Notes: generated from the sequence alone by a model not told the origin. A stretch of DNA of 64,000 nucleotides from Nocardia speluncae NBRC 108251 (GCF_001613245.1 NZ_BDBZ01000040.1:1-64000), one strand, 5' to 3'. Positions 16,253 to 25,286 are shown, counted from the first letter of the stretch. Numbers and translations are program-made.

Positions 16253-17086
16253 CTACGGTTGCCGAACCCAGGCTTGCGCCACGTCGGCAAGGTTCCACCA
16301 GGACACGTACTGCTCGTCGACACTCTCCAGCGACCAGGCCGACGACAGCCGATCGAAGAACGCATCGTCACCGGTCTTGCCGCCTTTGGGCTCACCCATG
16401 AACACCAACCGTCGACCACCACGTGACTCGAACAGCGACAGGGCCTCGGACGCCATCGTGTTGCCCCAGCCCGGCGGCCAGCACAGGAACAACACCGAAT
16501 CCTCATCCAGCGCGGCAGCAAACTCATCGAGCCCACCCACCGGGAACCACACGGCAGGCTGCCCAGCCGTATCCGGAAAGGACGGGTTCGCAGTGGCGTC
16601 CGGCGGCTCGGAATCGAACGCCTTCAGCGTCACGCCCTGGTCCGCGAGAAGCCGCGCCCAGTACCCACGACCGGCCCCCAGCTCGACTACTGCGCGCCCA
16701 CCCGCGAACGTCTTCACCCAGTCCAGTGTCTCAGGAGACGGGATCGCGTAGGCGTAAGCAGCTTGGAGAATCGTCTGCACGAACCCCAGCCGAACACTGC
16801 CATTCGCGCTTCCACCGTTGACCACCCGCCGCTCGGCATCAGACCCGACGGCTGGGCCGACGATCTCCCAGTACGGATTGCCGAACGCTGCGGAACCTCC
16901 GGTCATGAAGTGCACGAACCGTAGATCGAATGCCCCGTCAGCCTCCGGATTCGCGGTGCCCGACAGCATCGGCGCGGTATCCAGATACTCGGCGACCTTC
17001 GGATACTCCGCCGTCAACCGTGGCCCATCATCGAGCAATGCGGCCAGTTCGGTTCGGCGTTCAGGCGTCAGCACGAGACCAGTCAT
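16253..17086 (-). CDS. Class I SAM-dependent methyltransferase-like cargo protein
   Basis: 277 residues from the ATG at 17086. The centre has the SAM-binding motif I VVELGAGRGYWARLLADQG, an acidic residue after the next strand (AFDSEPPD), and a motif IV-like LFLCWPPGWGNTMASEAL, then RRLVFMGEPKGGKTGDD. The combination of WPPxxxxMA and GEPxGGxTGDD is a pattern I associate with uncharacterised methyltransferase-like proteins, not with a known DNA methylase, although the PP dipeptide occupies the catalytic-loop position. It is the only gene in the element outside the transfer and replication modules, next to attR on the opposite side from int. Its substrate is unknown; DNA protection or host modification is speculation. 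Confidence 0.65.
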   Translation of the reverse strand: MTGLVLTPERRTELAALLDDGPRLTAEYPKVAEYLDTAPMLSGTANPEADGAFDLRFVHFMTGGSAAFGNPYWEIVGPAVGSDAERRVVNGGSANGSVRLGFVQTILQAAYAYAIPSPETLDWVKTFAGGRAVVELGAGRGYWARLLADQGVTLKAFDSEPPDATANPSFPDTAGQPAVWFPVGGLDEFAAALDEDSVLFLCWPPGWGNTMASEALSLFESRGGRRLVFMGEPKGGKTGDDAFFDRLSSAWSLESVDEQYVSWWNLADVAQAWVRQP

Positions 17087-17731
17087 GCTCTCGATTCTTC
17101 CTGCGCACAGCACGTTCCGCGAGTGGTTGCCGAATTTCGCTATATAGGTTCAAGGGCGACGGCGCTGCGCGCCGCCGCCGCACCACGGCCGCACCGGCCT
17201 CGCTCGTGCCTCGCTCACCCGGACGACCGGTGCGTCGGCGACACGCTGCACCGTCACCACCTGACCCGAGATGGCTGATTTTCGATAACCGAGAAGTGTG
17301 GGCACGACGAGAGCCGTACCCGACTCACCTCCCGCAGTCGCACACGAATCGGCCGGCACTCTGCCCGGTCAACCGGCTGTGGTCCGGTCGCAGGAAGTTC
17401 GACACCTACTGACCTGCGCGAATGGATTGCCGAATGAATCTCATGGCGAACTGGGCTGGTTGTGTGGTCCCTGCCTCCTCATGGCCCGATTGTCTGACCT
17501 CACTCGGCCGAGTCAAGGGAAAGAGCGCCCTTGACACGACCTCCCTCAGTTCAGGGATGGCCAGTATGAGGAAGCAGGGGAAGGGAAGTCACCCGACTCG
17601 ACGCCAGGCCGTATCCAGGCCGTCGGACGGCGGAAAAGCACCAGAACACACGAGAACTCCTGAGATGCATTCGCGCAGCTCAGGAGTGAAAAATCGGGGA
17701 TTTCGCCAGCTCAGCCAGAACCGGCCGAAAG
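17087..17731. other. Noncoding right end of the element
   Basis: About 640 bp with no convincing gene. One plus-strand frame (17298-17534) ends with a Cys-x17-Cys-x2-Cys pattern (TCANG ... LCGPCLL) that could be a small zinc ribbon, but it has no good start or ribosome site. A 9-bp hairpin, ACTCCTGAG (17656-17664) with CTCAGGAGT (17679-17687) and a 14-base loop, lies 44 bp before attR. It could be a terminator or part of the attachment or origin region. By elimination this stretch is a candidate for cis-acting transfer or replication sites. Confidence 0.4.
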
Positions 17732-17825
17732 ATCCTGGACATCTTCGAGGGCACCCAGCAGATCCAGCAGCTCATCGTCGCCCGACGGGTCCTGAACAAG
17801 ACCAGCGCCGAACTGAAGTAGGCAG
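17732..17825. repeat. attR: right copy of the 94-bp attachment repeat
   Basis: Repeats fadE23 codons 381-409 plus stop and GCAG with two mismatches to attL. It has no start codon and is preceded by unrelated element sequence, so it is a non-translated gene tail. Confidence 0.9.
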
Positions 17826-17835
17826 CGAAAACGAA

Positions 17836-17923
17836 CGGGTCCGGGTCGCCACAGCGGCCCGGACCCGCGTTCTACGTGTCCAACGGCGTACCCGTTCTGC
17901 ACAGGCCGAACGGGTACGCCGTT
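17836..17923. terminator. Two consecutive terminators beyond attR
   Basis: The first hairpin is CGGGTCCGGG (17836-17845) with CCCGGACCCG (17858-17867), the counterpart of the hairpin at 8297-8334. The second is a perfect 16-bp stem AACGGCGTACCCGTTC (17882-17897) with its complement (17908-17923) and a 10-base loop. They are probably the original chromosomal terminators of fadE23, displaced by the insertion. From 17924 to 18175 I see only the leader of the next gene. Confidence 0.7.
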
Positions 17924-18175
17924 CTCCTTCACCCGCGCCCCGCACCGATCGGAGGTGCGCCGGAACCCGATATTGCGCCCACGACGTCCGCGCGGCGTTC
18001 TGGACAGTGCGCCGACCGGGTGACATGTTGGTGACAACGTTTTGCGATTGGTTCGACCCGGCTGGTTCGGATCCGCTCGACGCCCGGATCCGCCGGTACG
18101 TATTGCCCCTCTCCACCCTGCTGAACCCACCACCGGGTGCAGTTCCCGGACAACGTATCTGCAAGGAGACTGGTT

Positions 18176-18811
18176 ATGCGCACAAAGGGCTTCGCCCGTC
18201 GGCTCGTCACCTCGCTCACCGCTACGGCCGCGGCCACCATGCTTTTCAGCGGCCACGCCACCGCCGAGCCGGCCCAGGTCGATTGGGCTTCGGCGACCCA
18301 GCAGCTACGGACGGCCGCCGCGGGCAACCTCGGCGCCGAACGTGCCGTCGATCGGCTCATCGGCGATCCGCGGGTCACCAATGCCGCTCGCGAGGCCGCG
18401 CTGCCGGCCCAGCCGTTCCAGATCCCGGCCGAATCGAATATCGGCCGCGGTGGGGGGCCGGGTATGTACGGGTCGGGTGTGGCGCTGAATATCGACGGGT
18501 CCCGGTTCGCCTTCTTCGGTGGCCCCGGCACCATCGCCCCTAACCAGGACGGTGCACGACTGGAGGTGGTCTGGCTCAACCTGTCGAACGGCCGCAGCGG
18601 GATGGAACCGCTGACCGAGCACATCGACATCATCGCCGACACCACCATCCGCACCCGGGTGATCGATCCGGGACCCGGCCTGGTCGTGGCCGCCGTCTAC
18701 GGCAGTCTGTGGCATCGGTGGCCGGTCCCGGTGAGCGCGGAGCACCCGGACGGGTTCCAGTACGCGCGCGGGGAGATCACCTTCCCGTCGCTGGGCTCGA
18801 TCTACAACTGA
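18176..18811 (+). CDS. Secreted protein of unknown function
   Basis: 211 residues from the ATG at 18176, which has AAGGAG 8 bases upstream. The N terminus is a signal peptide: basic MRTKGFARR, a hydrophobic core, and a probable cleavage after GHATA. The mature part starts EPAQVDWASATQQLRTAA and contains an all-beta-looking region (GVALNIDGSRFAFFGGPGTI, RLEVVWLNLSNGRSG, TIRTRVIDPGPGLVVAAVYG). No known domain is recognised. It is monocistronic, followed by a strong terminator. Confidence 0.75.
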   Translation: MRTKGFARRLVTSLTATAAATMLFSGHATAEPAQVDWASATQQLRTAAAGNLGAERAVDRLIGDPRVTNAAREAALPAQPFQIPAESNIGRGGGPGMYGSGVALNIDGSRFAFFGGPGTIAPNQDGARLEVVWLNLSNGRSGMEPLTEHIDIIADTTIRTRVIDPGPGLVVAAVYGSLWHRWPVPVSAEHPDGFQYARGEITFPSLGSIYN

Positions 18812-18834
18812 CTTTCCGGCAGATAAGCACAGCT

Positions 18835-18864
18835 GGGCACGCGCCGGGCATCCGGCGCGTGCCC
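18835..18864 (+). terminator. Terminator after the secreted-protein gene
   Basis: 13-bp perfect stem GGGCACGCGCCGG (18835-18847) with CCGGCGCGTGCCC (18852-18864), 4-base loop, followed by ATTTTC. Confidence 0.8.
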
Positions 18865-19020
18865 ATTTTCACGGGATGTTCCGCCCACAGCGGCGGTGTC
18901 GCATTTGTCCGGTGCGTATGTTGTGAGCCGACGCACTTTCACTGCTACCGTGAGCCCCGATATGCCGTTCGGAATCGCTAGGTCGAGTGCCGACGCGAGG
19001 ATCTGTGGAGGTGTTCGAGG

Positions 19021-20640
19021 GTGAACCTGGCGCATACGCTGGAGACTGTCAAGGCATATGGGCTACTGCAGTCCAGTGGATTCATCGATCTGAAGAATCC
19101 GGGGGAAACCCTGCGGACGCTCAAGGATTCCAAAACCTACATCCCGCAGGCGACGCTGATCATGCATTCGGCCCGCATCGCCCCGGATGCGCCGGGCCTG
19201 GTCGACGAGCGCGGCGAGCTGACCTACCGCGAACTCGACGAGCAGTCCACGAAGATCGCGCACGGCCTGCGCAAGGCCGGTCTCACCGAGGGCACCGTGA
19301 TCGGCATCCTGGCCCGCGATCATCGCGGCCTGATCCTGTCGATGGCCGCCGCCGGCAAATTGGGTGTGAAGATCGCCCTGATGAACACCGGTTTCGCCAA
19401 ACCGCAGTTCGCCGAGGTGTGTGAACGCGAGAAGGTCAAGGCGGTCCTGCACGACAGCGAGTTCCTGGGCCTGCTCGACGCCCTGCCGGCCGATATGCCG
19501 CGCTTCCTCACCTGGGTGGACGAGGGCGCCGAACTCCCCGAAGGTGCGAAGAGTCTCGACGATCTGATCGCCGAGAACGGCCTCGACGAACTGCCCGTTC
19601 CGAGTAAGCCGGGCGGTTTCATCATTCTGACCAGCGGCACCACCGGCTTGCCGAAGGGCGCCCCGCGCGAGAAGGCCTCCCCGGTGGCCACCGCTCAGTT
19701 CCTGGACAGGATGCCGTTCCGCAAACGCGGCACGATGGTCATCGTGTCACCGATCTTCCACAGCACGGGCCTGGGTACCTGGCTGGTGGCCACCGGCCTG
19801 ACGAACAAGATCGTCATGCGGCGCCGTTTCGACGCCGAGGCAACACTGAAGATGATCTCCGATCACAAGGCCCACATGCTCGTCGCGGTGCCGACCATGC
19901 TGCACCGGATGGTGGAACTGCCGGAAGAGGTCCGGGCGAAGTACGACACCTCGTCTCTGAAGGGCATCGTGCTGGCGGGATCGGCCCTCTCGCCGGAGCT
20001 GAGCATCCGCGCGGCGGAGGTCTTCGGGCCCGTGGTGTACAACCTCTACGGGTCCACCGAGGTCGCCATCGCGACGGTGGCCCAGCCGGCCGAACTCGCC
20101 AAGGCCCCCGGCACCGTGGGCCGTCCCCCGCTGACCTGTGATGTGCGGTTGTACGACGACAACGACAAGCAGGTCACAGCCAAGAACGTCACCGGCCGGA
20201 TCTTCGTCCGCAGCGGTGCACCCTTCGAGGGCTACACCGACGGCCGGCACAAGCAGATCATCGACGGCTACATGTCCAGCGGGGACGTCGGCCATTTCAC
20301 CGAGGACGGCCTGCTGATGGTCGACGGCCGCGACGACGACATGATCGTCTCCGGCGGCGAGAACGTCTTCCCACAGGAGGTGGAGAACCTGCTACTCGAA
20401 CGCGAGGACATCTTCGATGCCGCCGTGGTGGGCGTCGACGATGTGGAGTTCGGTAAGCGGTTGCGTGCGTTCGTGGTGCCCGAACCCGGCCACACTCCGA
20501 CCGAGGATGAGATCAAGGCCCACGTGAAGGAGAGCCTCGCCCGGTACAAGGTTCCGCGTGAGGTCGTCTTCCTCGAAGATCTGCCGCGCAACCCCACCGG
20601 GAAACTTCTGCGCCGGGTCCTCGTGGAATACGAGGTCTGA
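19021..20640 (+). CDS. Fatty-acyl-CoA synthetase (FadD-type), first of a tandem pair
   Basis: ANL-superfamily adenylate-forming enzyme that activates a fatty acid with ATP and CoA, 539 residues. The GTG start at 19021 follows GGAGG. The P-loop motif is ILTSGTTGLPKGAPR, the substrate and adenylate region NLYGSTE, and the hinge SSGDVGHFTEDG ... VDGRDDDMIVSGGENVFPQE, and the catalytic Lys lies in NPTGKLLRR near the C terminus. The N-terminal leader of about 40 residues before the AMP-binding domain is like FadD2/FadD12-type mycobacterial proteins. A terminator separates it from a close paralog downstream. Confidence 0.88.
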   Translation: MNLAHTLETVKAYGLLQSSGFIDLKNPGETLRTLKDSKTYIPQATLIMHSARIAPDAPGLVDERGELTYRELDEQSTKIAHGLRKAGLTEGTVIGILARDHRGLILSMAAAGKLGVKIALMNTGFAKPQFAEVCEREKVKAVLHDSEFLGLLDALPADMPRFLTWVDEGAELPEGAKSLDDLIAENGLDELPVPSKPGGFIILTSGTTGLPKGAPREKASPVATAQFLDRMPFRKRGTMVIVSPIFHSTGLGTWLVATGLTNKIVMRRRFDAEATLKMISDHKAHMLVAVPTMLHRMVELPEEVRAKYDTSSLKGIVLAGSALSPELSIRAAEVFGPVVYNLYGSTEVAIATVAQPAELAKAPGTVGRPPLTCDVRLYDDNDKQVTAKNVTGRIFVRSGAPFEGYTDGRHKQIIDGYMSSGDVGHFTEDGLLMVDGRDDDMIVSGGENVFPQEVENLLLEREDIFDAAVVGVDDVEFGKRLRAFVVPEPGHTPTEDEIKAHVKESLARYKVPREVVFLEDLPRNPTGKLLRRVLVEYEV

Positions 20641-20658
20641 CACCGCCTCTCGAGCGAC

Positions 20659-20693
20659 GAAACCGGGACATTCCACAGAAATGTCCCGGTTTC
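20659..20693 (+). terminator. Rho-independent terminator between the fadD paralogs
   Basis: 14-bp stem GAAACCGGGACATT (20659-20672) with AATGTCCCGGTTTC (20680-20693), 7-base loop, then TTTACTG. Confidence 0.85.
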
Positions 20694-20809
20694 TTTACTG
20701 TCCGAGACAATCTCGCCGCAGCAGTGGACCGGGTTGCTAGGGTTGGCCCACTGGAGCTCGAACAGGTAGGCCGCCGGTCCGGCGGCTGTGCCGCGGAAGG
20801 TTGTCGCCG

Positions 20810-22456
20810 ATGACATTGTCGCTGCCCGGCCCCGTTCGCAAGGCCGGCGATATCGCGCTGGCTGTGAACGTGATGCGTAAACGCGGCCTGTTCGATCCGC
20901 TGCGGCTCGACCATGCTGTCAAGTCGATGGTCAATGCGGGCAAGTACGGCCCGTTCGCCGCTGTCGTCATGCATGCCGTGCAGGACCGGCCCGATTCCCC
21001 CGCGATCGCCGACGAAAAAGGCGAACTCACCTTCCGCGATCTGGACGAGCAGTCGAACGCCTTCGCGCGCGGACTCGTCGAACGCGGCCTGCGTGCCGGT
21101 GATGTGGTGGCAATCCTGGCCCGCGATCACCGCGGCATGGTGCTGAGCATGCTGACCTCCGGCAAACTCGGTCTGCGCGCGGTACTGATGAACACCGGCT
21201 TCGCCAAACCGCAGTTCGCCGATGTGGCCGAACGCGAACAGGTCAAAGCCGTGCTGCACGACAGCGAATTCTTCGAACTGATGAGCGCGATCCCGGCATC
21301 GATCCCGCGCATCCTGACCTGGGTCGACGAATCCGATCACGCGGATCCCGAGATCCCCACGGTCGAATCGGTTTCCGCCGGCCGGTCCACCGCACCGCTG
21401 GCCGCACCCAGTAAACCCGGCGGCACGGTCATCCTGACCAGTGGTACCACCGGCACCCCGAAAGGCGCCCCGCGCGACAAGGTCAGCCCCTTCATCTCCG
21501 CACAGTTCATCGACCGGGTGCCGCTGCCCAGCAACGGCACCATGGTGATGGCGGCCCCGATCTTCCACGGCACGGGACTGTCTCAGTTCAGCCTCGGTCT
21601 GGGCCTCGGTAACCGGGTGATCTTCCAGCAGCGCCGTTTCGACCCTGCACTCACCCTCGCCAATATCGAGCGTTACCGGGCGGATTCGCTCGTCGTGGTG
21701 CCGACCATGCTGCAGCGCCTCCTCGACCAGCCGCGCGAGATTCTGGACCGCTACGACGTGTCCTCGCTGCGGGTGATCTTCGCCGCCGGTTCGGCCATCC
21801 CGCAGGATGTGGTGGTGCGCACCGGCGAATACTTCGGCGATGTGCTGTACAACCTGTACGGCTCCACCGAATGCGCGGTGATCACCGTGGCCACCCCGGA
21901 GGAACTGCGGGCCGAGCCGACCACGGCAGGCCGCCCGCCGGTCGGGGTGCGGATCGCGCTGTACGACGAGAATCGCAAGCGCATCACCGAACCCGAGGTG
22001 ACCGGCACCATCTTCATCGACAATCCGCACGCGTTCGAGGCCTATACCGACGGCCGCACAAAGGAGCAGGTGGACGGGATGATGTCGTCCGGCGATGTCG
22101 GGCACCTGAACCGTAACGGCCTACTGTTCATCGACGGCCGCGACGACGACATGATCGTCTCCGGCGGCGAGAACGTCTTCCCCCAGGAAGTCGAACATCT
22201 CATCGCCAACCGCCCCGACGTCCTGGAGGCCGCGGTGGTCGGTGTGGACGATCACGAATTCGGCAAACGCCTGCGGGCCGTAGTGGTCCCCGGACCGGGT
22301 TCGGCACGCGACCCGCAGGAGATCAAGGACTACGTCAAGACGAACCTCGCCCGCTACAAGGTCCCCCGCGAAGTCGTCTTCCTCGACGAACTCCCCCGCA
22401 ATGCCACCGGCAAACTGCTCCGCAAACCCCTGACGGAGCTGGATTCCGGCCAGTGA
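20810..22456 (+). CDS. Fatty-acyl-CoA synthetase (FadD-type), second of a tandem pair
   Basis: 548 residues from the ATG at 20810, with GGAAGG upstream. It keeps all adenylation motifs: ILTSGTTGTPKGAPR, NLYGSTECAV, VDGRDDDMIVSGGENVFPQE-type hinge (here IDGRDDDM), and NATGKLLRK at the end. Long segments match the first paralog (MNTGFAKPQFA, VKAVLHDSEF, ARYKVPREVVFL), so the pair arose by duplication. A separate promoter is implied by the terminator between them. The substrate probably differs from the first copy, since the N terminus and the region after the P-loop are the most diverged. Confidence 0.88.
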   Translation: MTLSLPGPVRKAGDIALAVNVMRKRGLFDPLRLDHAVKSMVNAGKYGPFAAVVMHAVQDRPDSPAIADEKGELTFRDLDEQSNAFARGLVERGLRAGDVVAILARDHRGMVLSMLTSGKLGLRAVLMNTGFAKPQFADVAEREQVKAVLHDSEFFELMSAIPASIPRILTWVDESDHADPEIPTVESVSAGRSTAPLAAPSKPGGTVILTSGTTGTPKGAPRDKVSPFISAQFIDRVPLPSNGTMVMAAPIFHGTGLSQFSLGLGLGNRVIFQQRRFDPALTLANIERYRADSLVVVPTMLQRLLDQPREILDRYDVSSLRVIFAAGSAIPQDVVVRTGEYFGDVLYNLYGSTECAVITVATPEELRAEPTTAGRPPVGVRIALYDENRKRITEPEVTGTIFIDNPHAFEAYTDGRTKEQVDGMMSSGDVGHLNRNGLLFIDGRDDDMIVSGGENVFPQEVEHLIANRPDVLEAAVVGVDDHEFGKRLRAVVVPGPGSARDPQEIKDYVKTNLARYKVPREVVFLDELPRNATGKLLRKPLTELDSGQ

Positions 22457-22696
22457 CCCGGACGGACCGCGCGGCCCGAGTCGTACCGCGCGGTTCACCA
22501 CCGGTCGCGGCCGGCACACCGGACACTCCACCCCGAACGTATCGAGGAGCGGCTCGGGCCCAGCCGCAGCGCAGACGCCGGTAGCGAGCCCAGGGGATCG
22601 GCCGTGGTTGTGATACCGAAGGAACCGCCGCCGTAGACGACCAGGGGCCGAAACCCGCGCGCGCCGGCACCCCGGAAACACAGTTATCATCGGCCG

Positions 22697-23251
22697 GTGC
22701 AGATCAGGTTCGGCGCCACCCATCCCGTGGACGGTCGTGGTGCCGCCCACGTCCGCGGCGCGGTGGCCGGACTGATCTCGGGCAGCGTAGCGGTAGCTGC
22801 TCACGGCTGGGCCGCCCCGAGCGCTGTCCCGGACAGCACGGCGCTCATGTTGCTCGGTGCCACCACCGCGGTACTGGGTGCGCTGGTATCCGGGTTGCGG
22901 ACCGGGGCAGCCGGACTCACCGCCGCTCTGGCGGCCGGCCAGCTGCTGGGTCATTTCTGTCTCGGCTGGGGCAGCGGGCACCTGCACCACGGTGACCTCC
23001 AACTGACGCCCGCGATGATCGCGGCGCACGTACTGGCCGCGTGGGCCGCCGCGCTGCTCGTCCGGGGCGTAGAGGCCGCTTATCGGACGGGTGTCGCGGC
23101 GCTCGCCCGGATCATCCCGTTCTTTCCGCGAGCCTCCGCGATCTGCGGACCGGCACCACTACGTACGACGCACCGTGGTCGTCTGGTTCCACGCATCCTC
23201 GTCACCGGAACCGGGGGCACGCGCGCCCCGCCCGCAACCGCCCTGGTCTGA
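22697..23251 (+). CDS. Four-helix membrane protein with His-rich loop
   Basis: 184 residues from GTG 22697. Hydrophobic segments lie near residues 21-38, 47-66, 71-88 and 104-122. A loop between helices 3 and 4 has HFCLGWGSGHLHHG, a cluster of histidines that could bind metal. The C-terminal 50 residues are basic and probably cytoplasmic. It precedes a PepSY membrane protein by 159 bp, a pairing common near copper- or iron-related genes in actinobacteria. A role in metal or redox homeostasis is inference from this context only. Confidence 0.65.
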   Translation: MQIRFGATHPVDGRGAAHVRGAVAGLISGSVAVAAHGWAAPSAVPDSTALMLLGATTAVLGALVSGLRTGAAGLTAALAAGQLLGHFCLGWGSGHLHHGDLQLTPAMIAAHVLAAWAAALLVRGVEAAYRTGVAALARIIPFFPRASAICGPAPLRTTHRGRLVPRILVTGTGGTRAPPATALV

Positions 23252-23410
23252 TCTCTCGTTCCGGCCCGCGGGCCGCGCCGTGCCGCACGGTCGTGCCTTC
23301 GCCCGCGCCGGATTCCCCACCCCGGGCGAGCCGTAGCCGGCCGCCGGGGTCTGTGCGCACGCCCGGCACCGTCCGGTGGTGCGTCCGAACCAGCACAGGC
23401 AGGTAGAACC

Positions 23411-24850
23411 TTGAGTACCACCGAGGTCGCCGCAGCGCGCGAGAACGCCGCTACCGCGACGAATACGAACGGGCCGGGCAGAGGCGCATTCCGTGCGCTC
23501 GCACTCCGGCTGCACTTCTACGCCGGCCTCTTCGTGGGGCCGTTCCTCTTGATCGCGGCGGTGACCGGAGCCCTCTATGCGATCTCCCCGACCCTCGAAT
23601 CCTTTGTCGACCGGGATGTGCTGTACGCGGATTCCGAGGGTCCGCAACGACCACTGTCCGAGCAGGTCACCGCAGGTGTCGCGACCAGACCGGACCTCAC
23701 CCTGGTCGCGGTGGCTCCAGCCCCTGAACCGGGCGAGACGACCCGTGTGCTGTTCAGCGATCCCGGCCTCGGGGAGTCCGATCGGCGCGCGGTCTTCGTC
23801 GATCCTGTCACTGCACAGCCGGTGGGCGAATCCGTGGTATACGGCAGTTCCGGCGCGCTGCCGGTCCGGGCCTGGGTATCTCAGGCGCACCGTCACCTGC
23901 ACCTGGGCGAGCCGGGCCGGCTGTATTCCGAACTGGCAGCCTCGTGGTTGTGGCTGATCGCCCTGGCCGGGCTGGTCTTGTGGGTGCGGCGAGTGCGAGC
24001 GCGACGGCGGCGCAACTCCGCAACCTGGCTGTTCGCCCCCGATCTGACACCGAATACGCGCGGACGGCGGCTGAACTGGCACGGCGCGGCCGGCATGTGG
24101 ACCCTGCCGGTTCTGCTCCTGCTGTCGGCAACAGGACTCACCTGGTCGACATATGCGGGCGCCAATATCGAACAGCTGCGGGAGAACCTCAGCTGGACCA
24201 CACCGGCGGTCGACACCGCACTACCGGATACAGAGCCGGCGGAGCACTCCGGTCACGCCGGCCATCACGGCGGGCCCGCGATGACACACACCGTTCCCGC
24301 CGAGCGGATCGAACAGTTGGACACCGTACTGGCCGCCGCCCGCAACGCCGGAGTGACCCAGGCTGCCGAAATCAGTGTTCCCGGCGATGACGCCGGCGCC
24401 TTCGCCGTCAAGGAACTGCGCCGGTCGGGCACCCTCACGGTGGACGCGGTCGCGGTCGACGGCACCACGGGTGCGATCACCGACCGGCTGCCCTATTCCG
24501 AGTGGAATCTCATGGCCAAACTGGCCAACTGGGGCATCCAGCTCCATATGGGCCTGATGTTCGGCCTGCTCAACCAGCTATTGCTGTTGGCGGCGATGGC
24601 CGGCCTGGTCACCGTGATCGTGCGCGGGTACCTCATGTGGTGGCACCGTCGCCCCGCAACCGCCGGCACCTGGCGCGCCGTGGGTAAACCACCACGGCGC
24701 GGTATGCTGCGCCGCTCTCTGCTCCTCGCGGGCCCGCTCCTGGTGGTAGCGGCGGTGATCGGCTGGTTCGCACCGGTTTTCGGCCTGAGCCTATTGGCCT
24801 TTCTGGTGGTCGACATCATCGTCGGACGGGTACGGAGGCAACCGGCCTGA
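23411..24850 (+). CDS. PepSY-domain membrane protein (PiuB-like)
   Basis: 479 residues. The likely start is TTG 23411 (MSTTEVAAAREN) with AGGCAGG upstream. It has the PepSY_TM layout: helix 1 near 38-60 (LHFYAGLFVGPFLLIAAVTG), a PepSY-like region, helix 2 near 175-195, helix 3 near 225-243, a second periplasmic region with a His-rich patch (EHSGHAGHHGG), and three C-terminal helices. Conserved HRHLHLG precedes helix 2. Proteins of this family are linked to iron or heme reduction and uptake, but no cofactor-binding role is proven. Confidence 0.82.
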   Translation: MSTTEVAAARENAATATNTNGPGRGAFRALALRLHFYAGLFVGPFLLIAAVTGALYAISPTLESFVDRDVLYADSEGPQRPLSEQVTAGVATRPDLTLVAVAPAPEPGETTRVLFSDPGLGESDRRAVFVDPVTAQPVGESVVYGSSGALPVRAWVSQAHRHLHLGEPGRLYSELAASWLWLIALAGLVLWVRRVRARRRRNSATWLFAPDLTPNTRGRRLNWHGAAGMWTLPVLLLLSATGLTWSTYAGANIEQLRENLSWTTPAVDTALPDTEPAEHSGHAGHHGGPAMTHTVPAERIEQLDTVLAAARNAGVTQAAEISVPGDDAGAFAVKELRRSGTLTVDAVAVDGTTGAITDRLPYSEWNLMAKLANWGIQLHMGLMFGLLNQLLLLAAMAGLVTVIVRGYLMWWHRRPATAGTWRAVGKPPRRGMLRRSLLLAGPLLVVAAVIGWFAPVFGLSLLAFLVVDIIVGRVRRQPA

Positions 24851-25286
24851 TATTGCATCCGAACGCAGACTGCGGCGGTGACCCCGACCGGGCCCCCGAC
24901 CTCGTGAGCACCGTGCCGGCCCGGCGACTTCCGGAGCGCGCGGGCTACCGCAGCGGTGCCGGGCCCCGCCGGGCCGCAGCGGGTCGGGCCCAACCGCATG
25001 AAGCCGGCGTCTCCCGCCGCAGCAGGGTCGGATCCCGCCGCAACGCGGCCAGGTCTCGGGCCGCAGTAGGGCCAGGTCTCGGGCTATGGCAGGGGCAGAT
25101 CCTGCCGCGGCAGGGTCGGGGAACCGGTCGGGCAGGGCGCAGGCCGGGCTCAGCGAATCGCCGCCCTACTTCGCGCATCCGGAATACCACGCCGACCGGA
25201 ACACTGCTACGCCTGGAGGCAAGGTACGGTCCTGGATCGGGCAGCCGGCGCCCCGGGGCTCGCGGGTGGGTTTCGGGGCGCAGAGT
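24851..25286. other. Intergenic region without recognisable genes
   Basis: 436 bp of very GC-rich sequence between convergent genes. It has a 15-bp direct repeat GGCCAGGTCTCGGGC at 25047-25061 and 25070-25084 and several GCCGCAGxAGGG-like units, but no supported reading frame and no clear terminator stem. Confidence 0.4.

Larger units (their letters stand above)
8191..17825. mobile_element. Integrated AICE-type element in the fadE23 3' end
   Basis: About 9.6 kb bounded by 94-bp direct repeats. It has the module set of pSAM2-like actinomycete integrative and conjugative elements: tyrosine integrase and excisionase next to one end, HUH Rep, FtsK/SpoIIIE DNA pump, SpdB-like protein, Pra-like activator, divergent GntR repressor with operators, and one cargo methyltransferase. 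The ten genes from pra to int read leftward, mostly with 1-4 base overlaps. There is no relaxase or type IV secretion gene, as expected for transfer of double-stranded DNA by an FtsK-like pump. All core modules are open, so the element may be functional. Confidence 0.92.

Noticed and set aside
25047..25084. 15-bp direct repeat as a CRISPR or attachment site
   Set aside because: Only two copies, 23 bp apart, in low-complexity GC-rich DNA; no spacers or associated genes.
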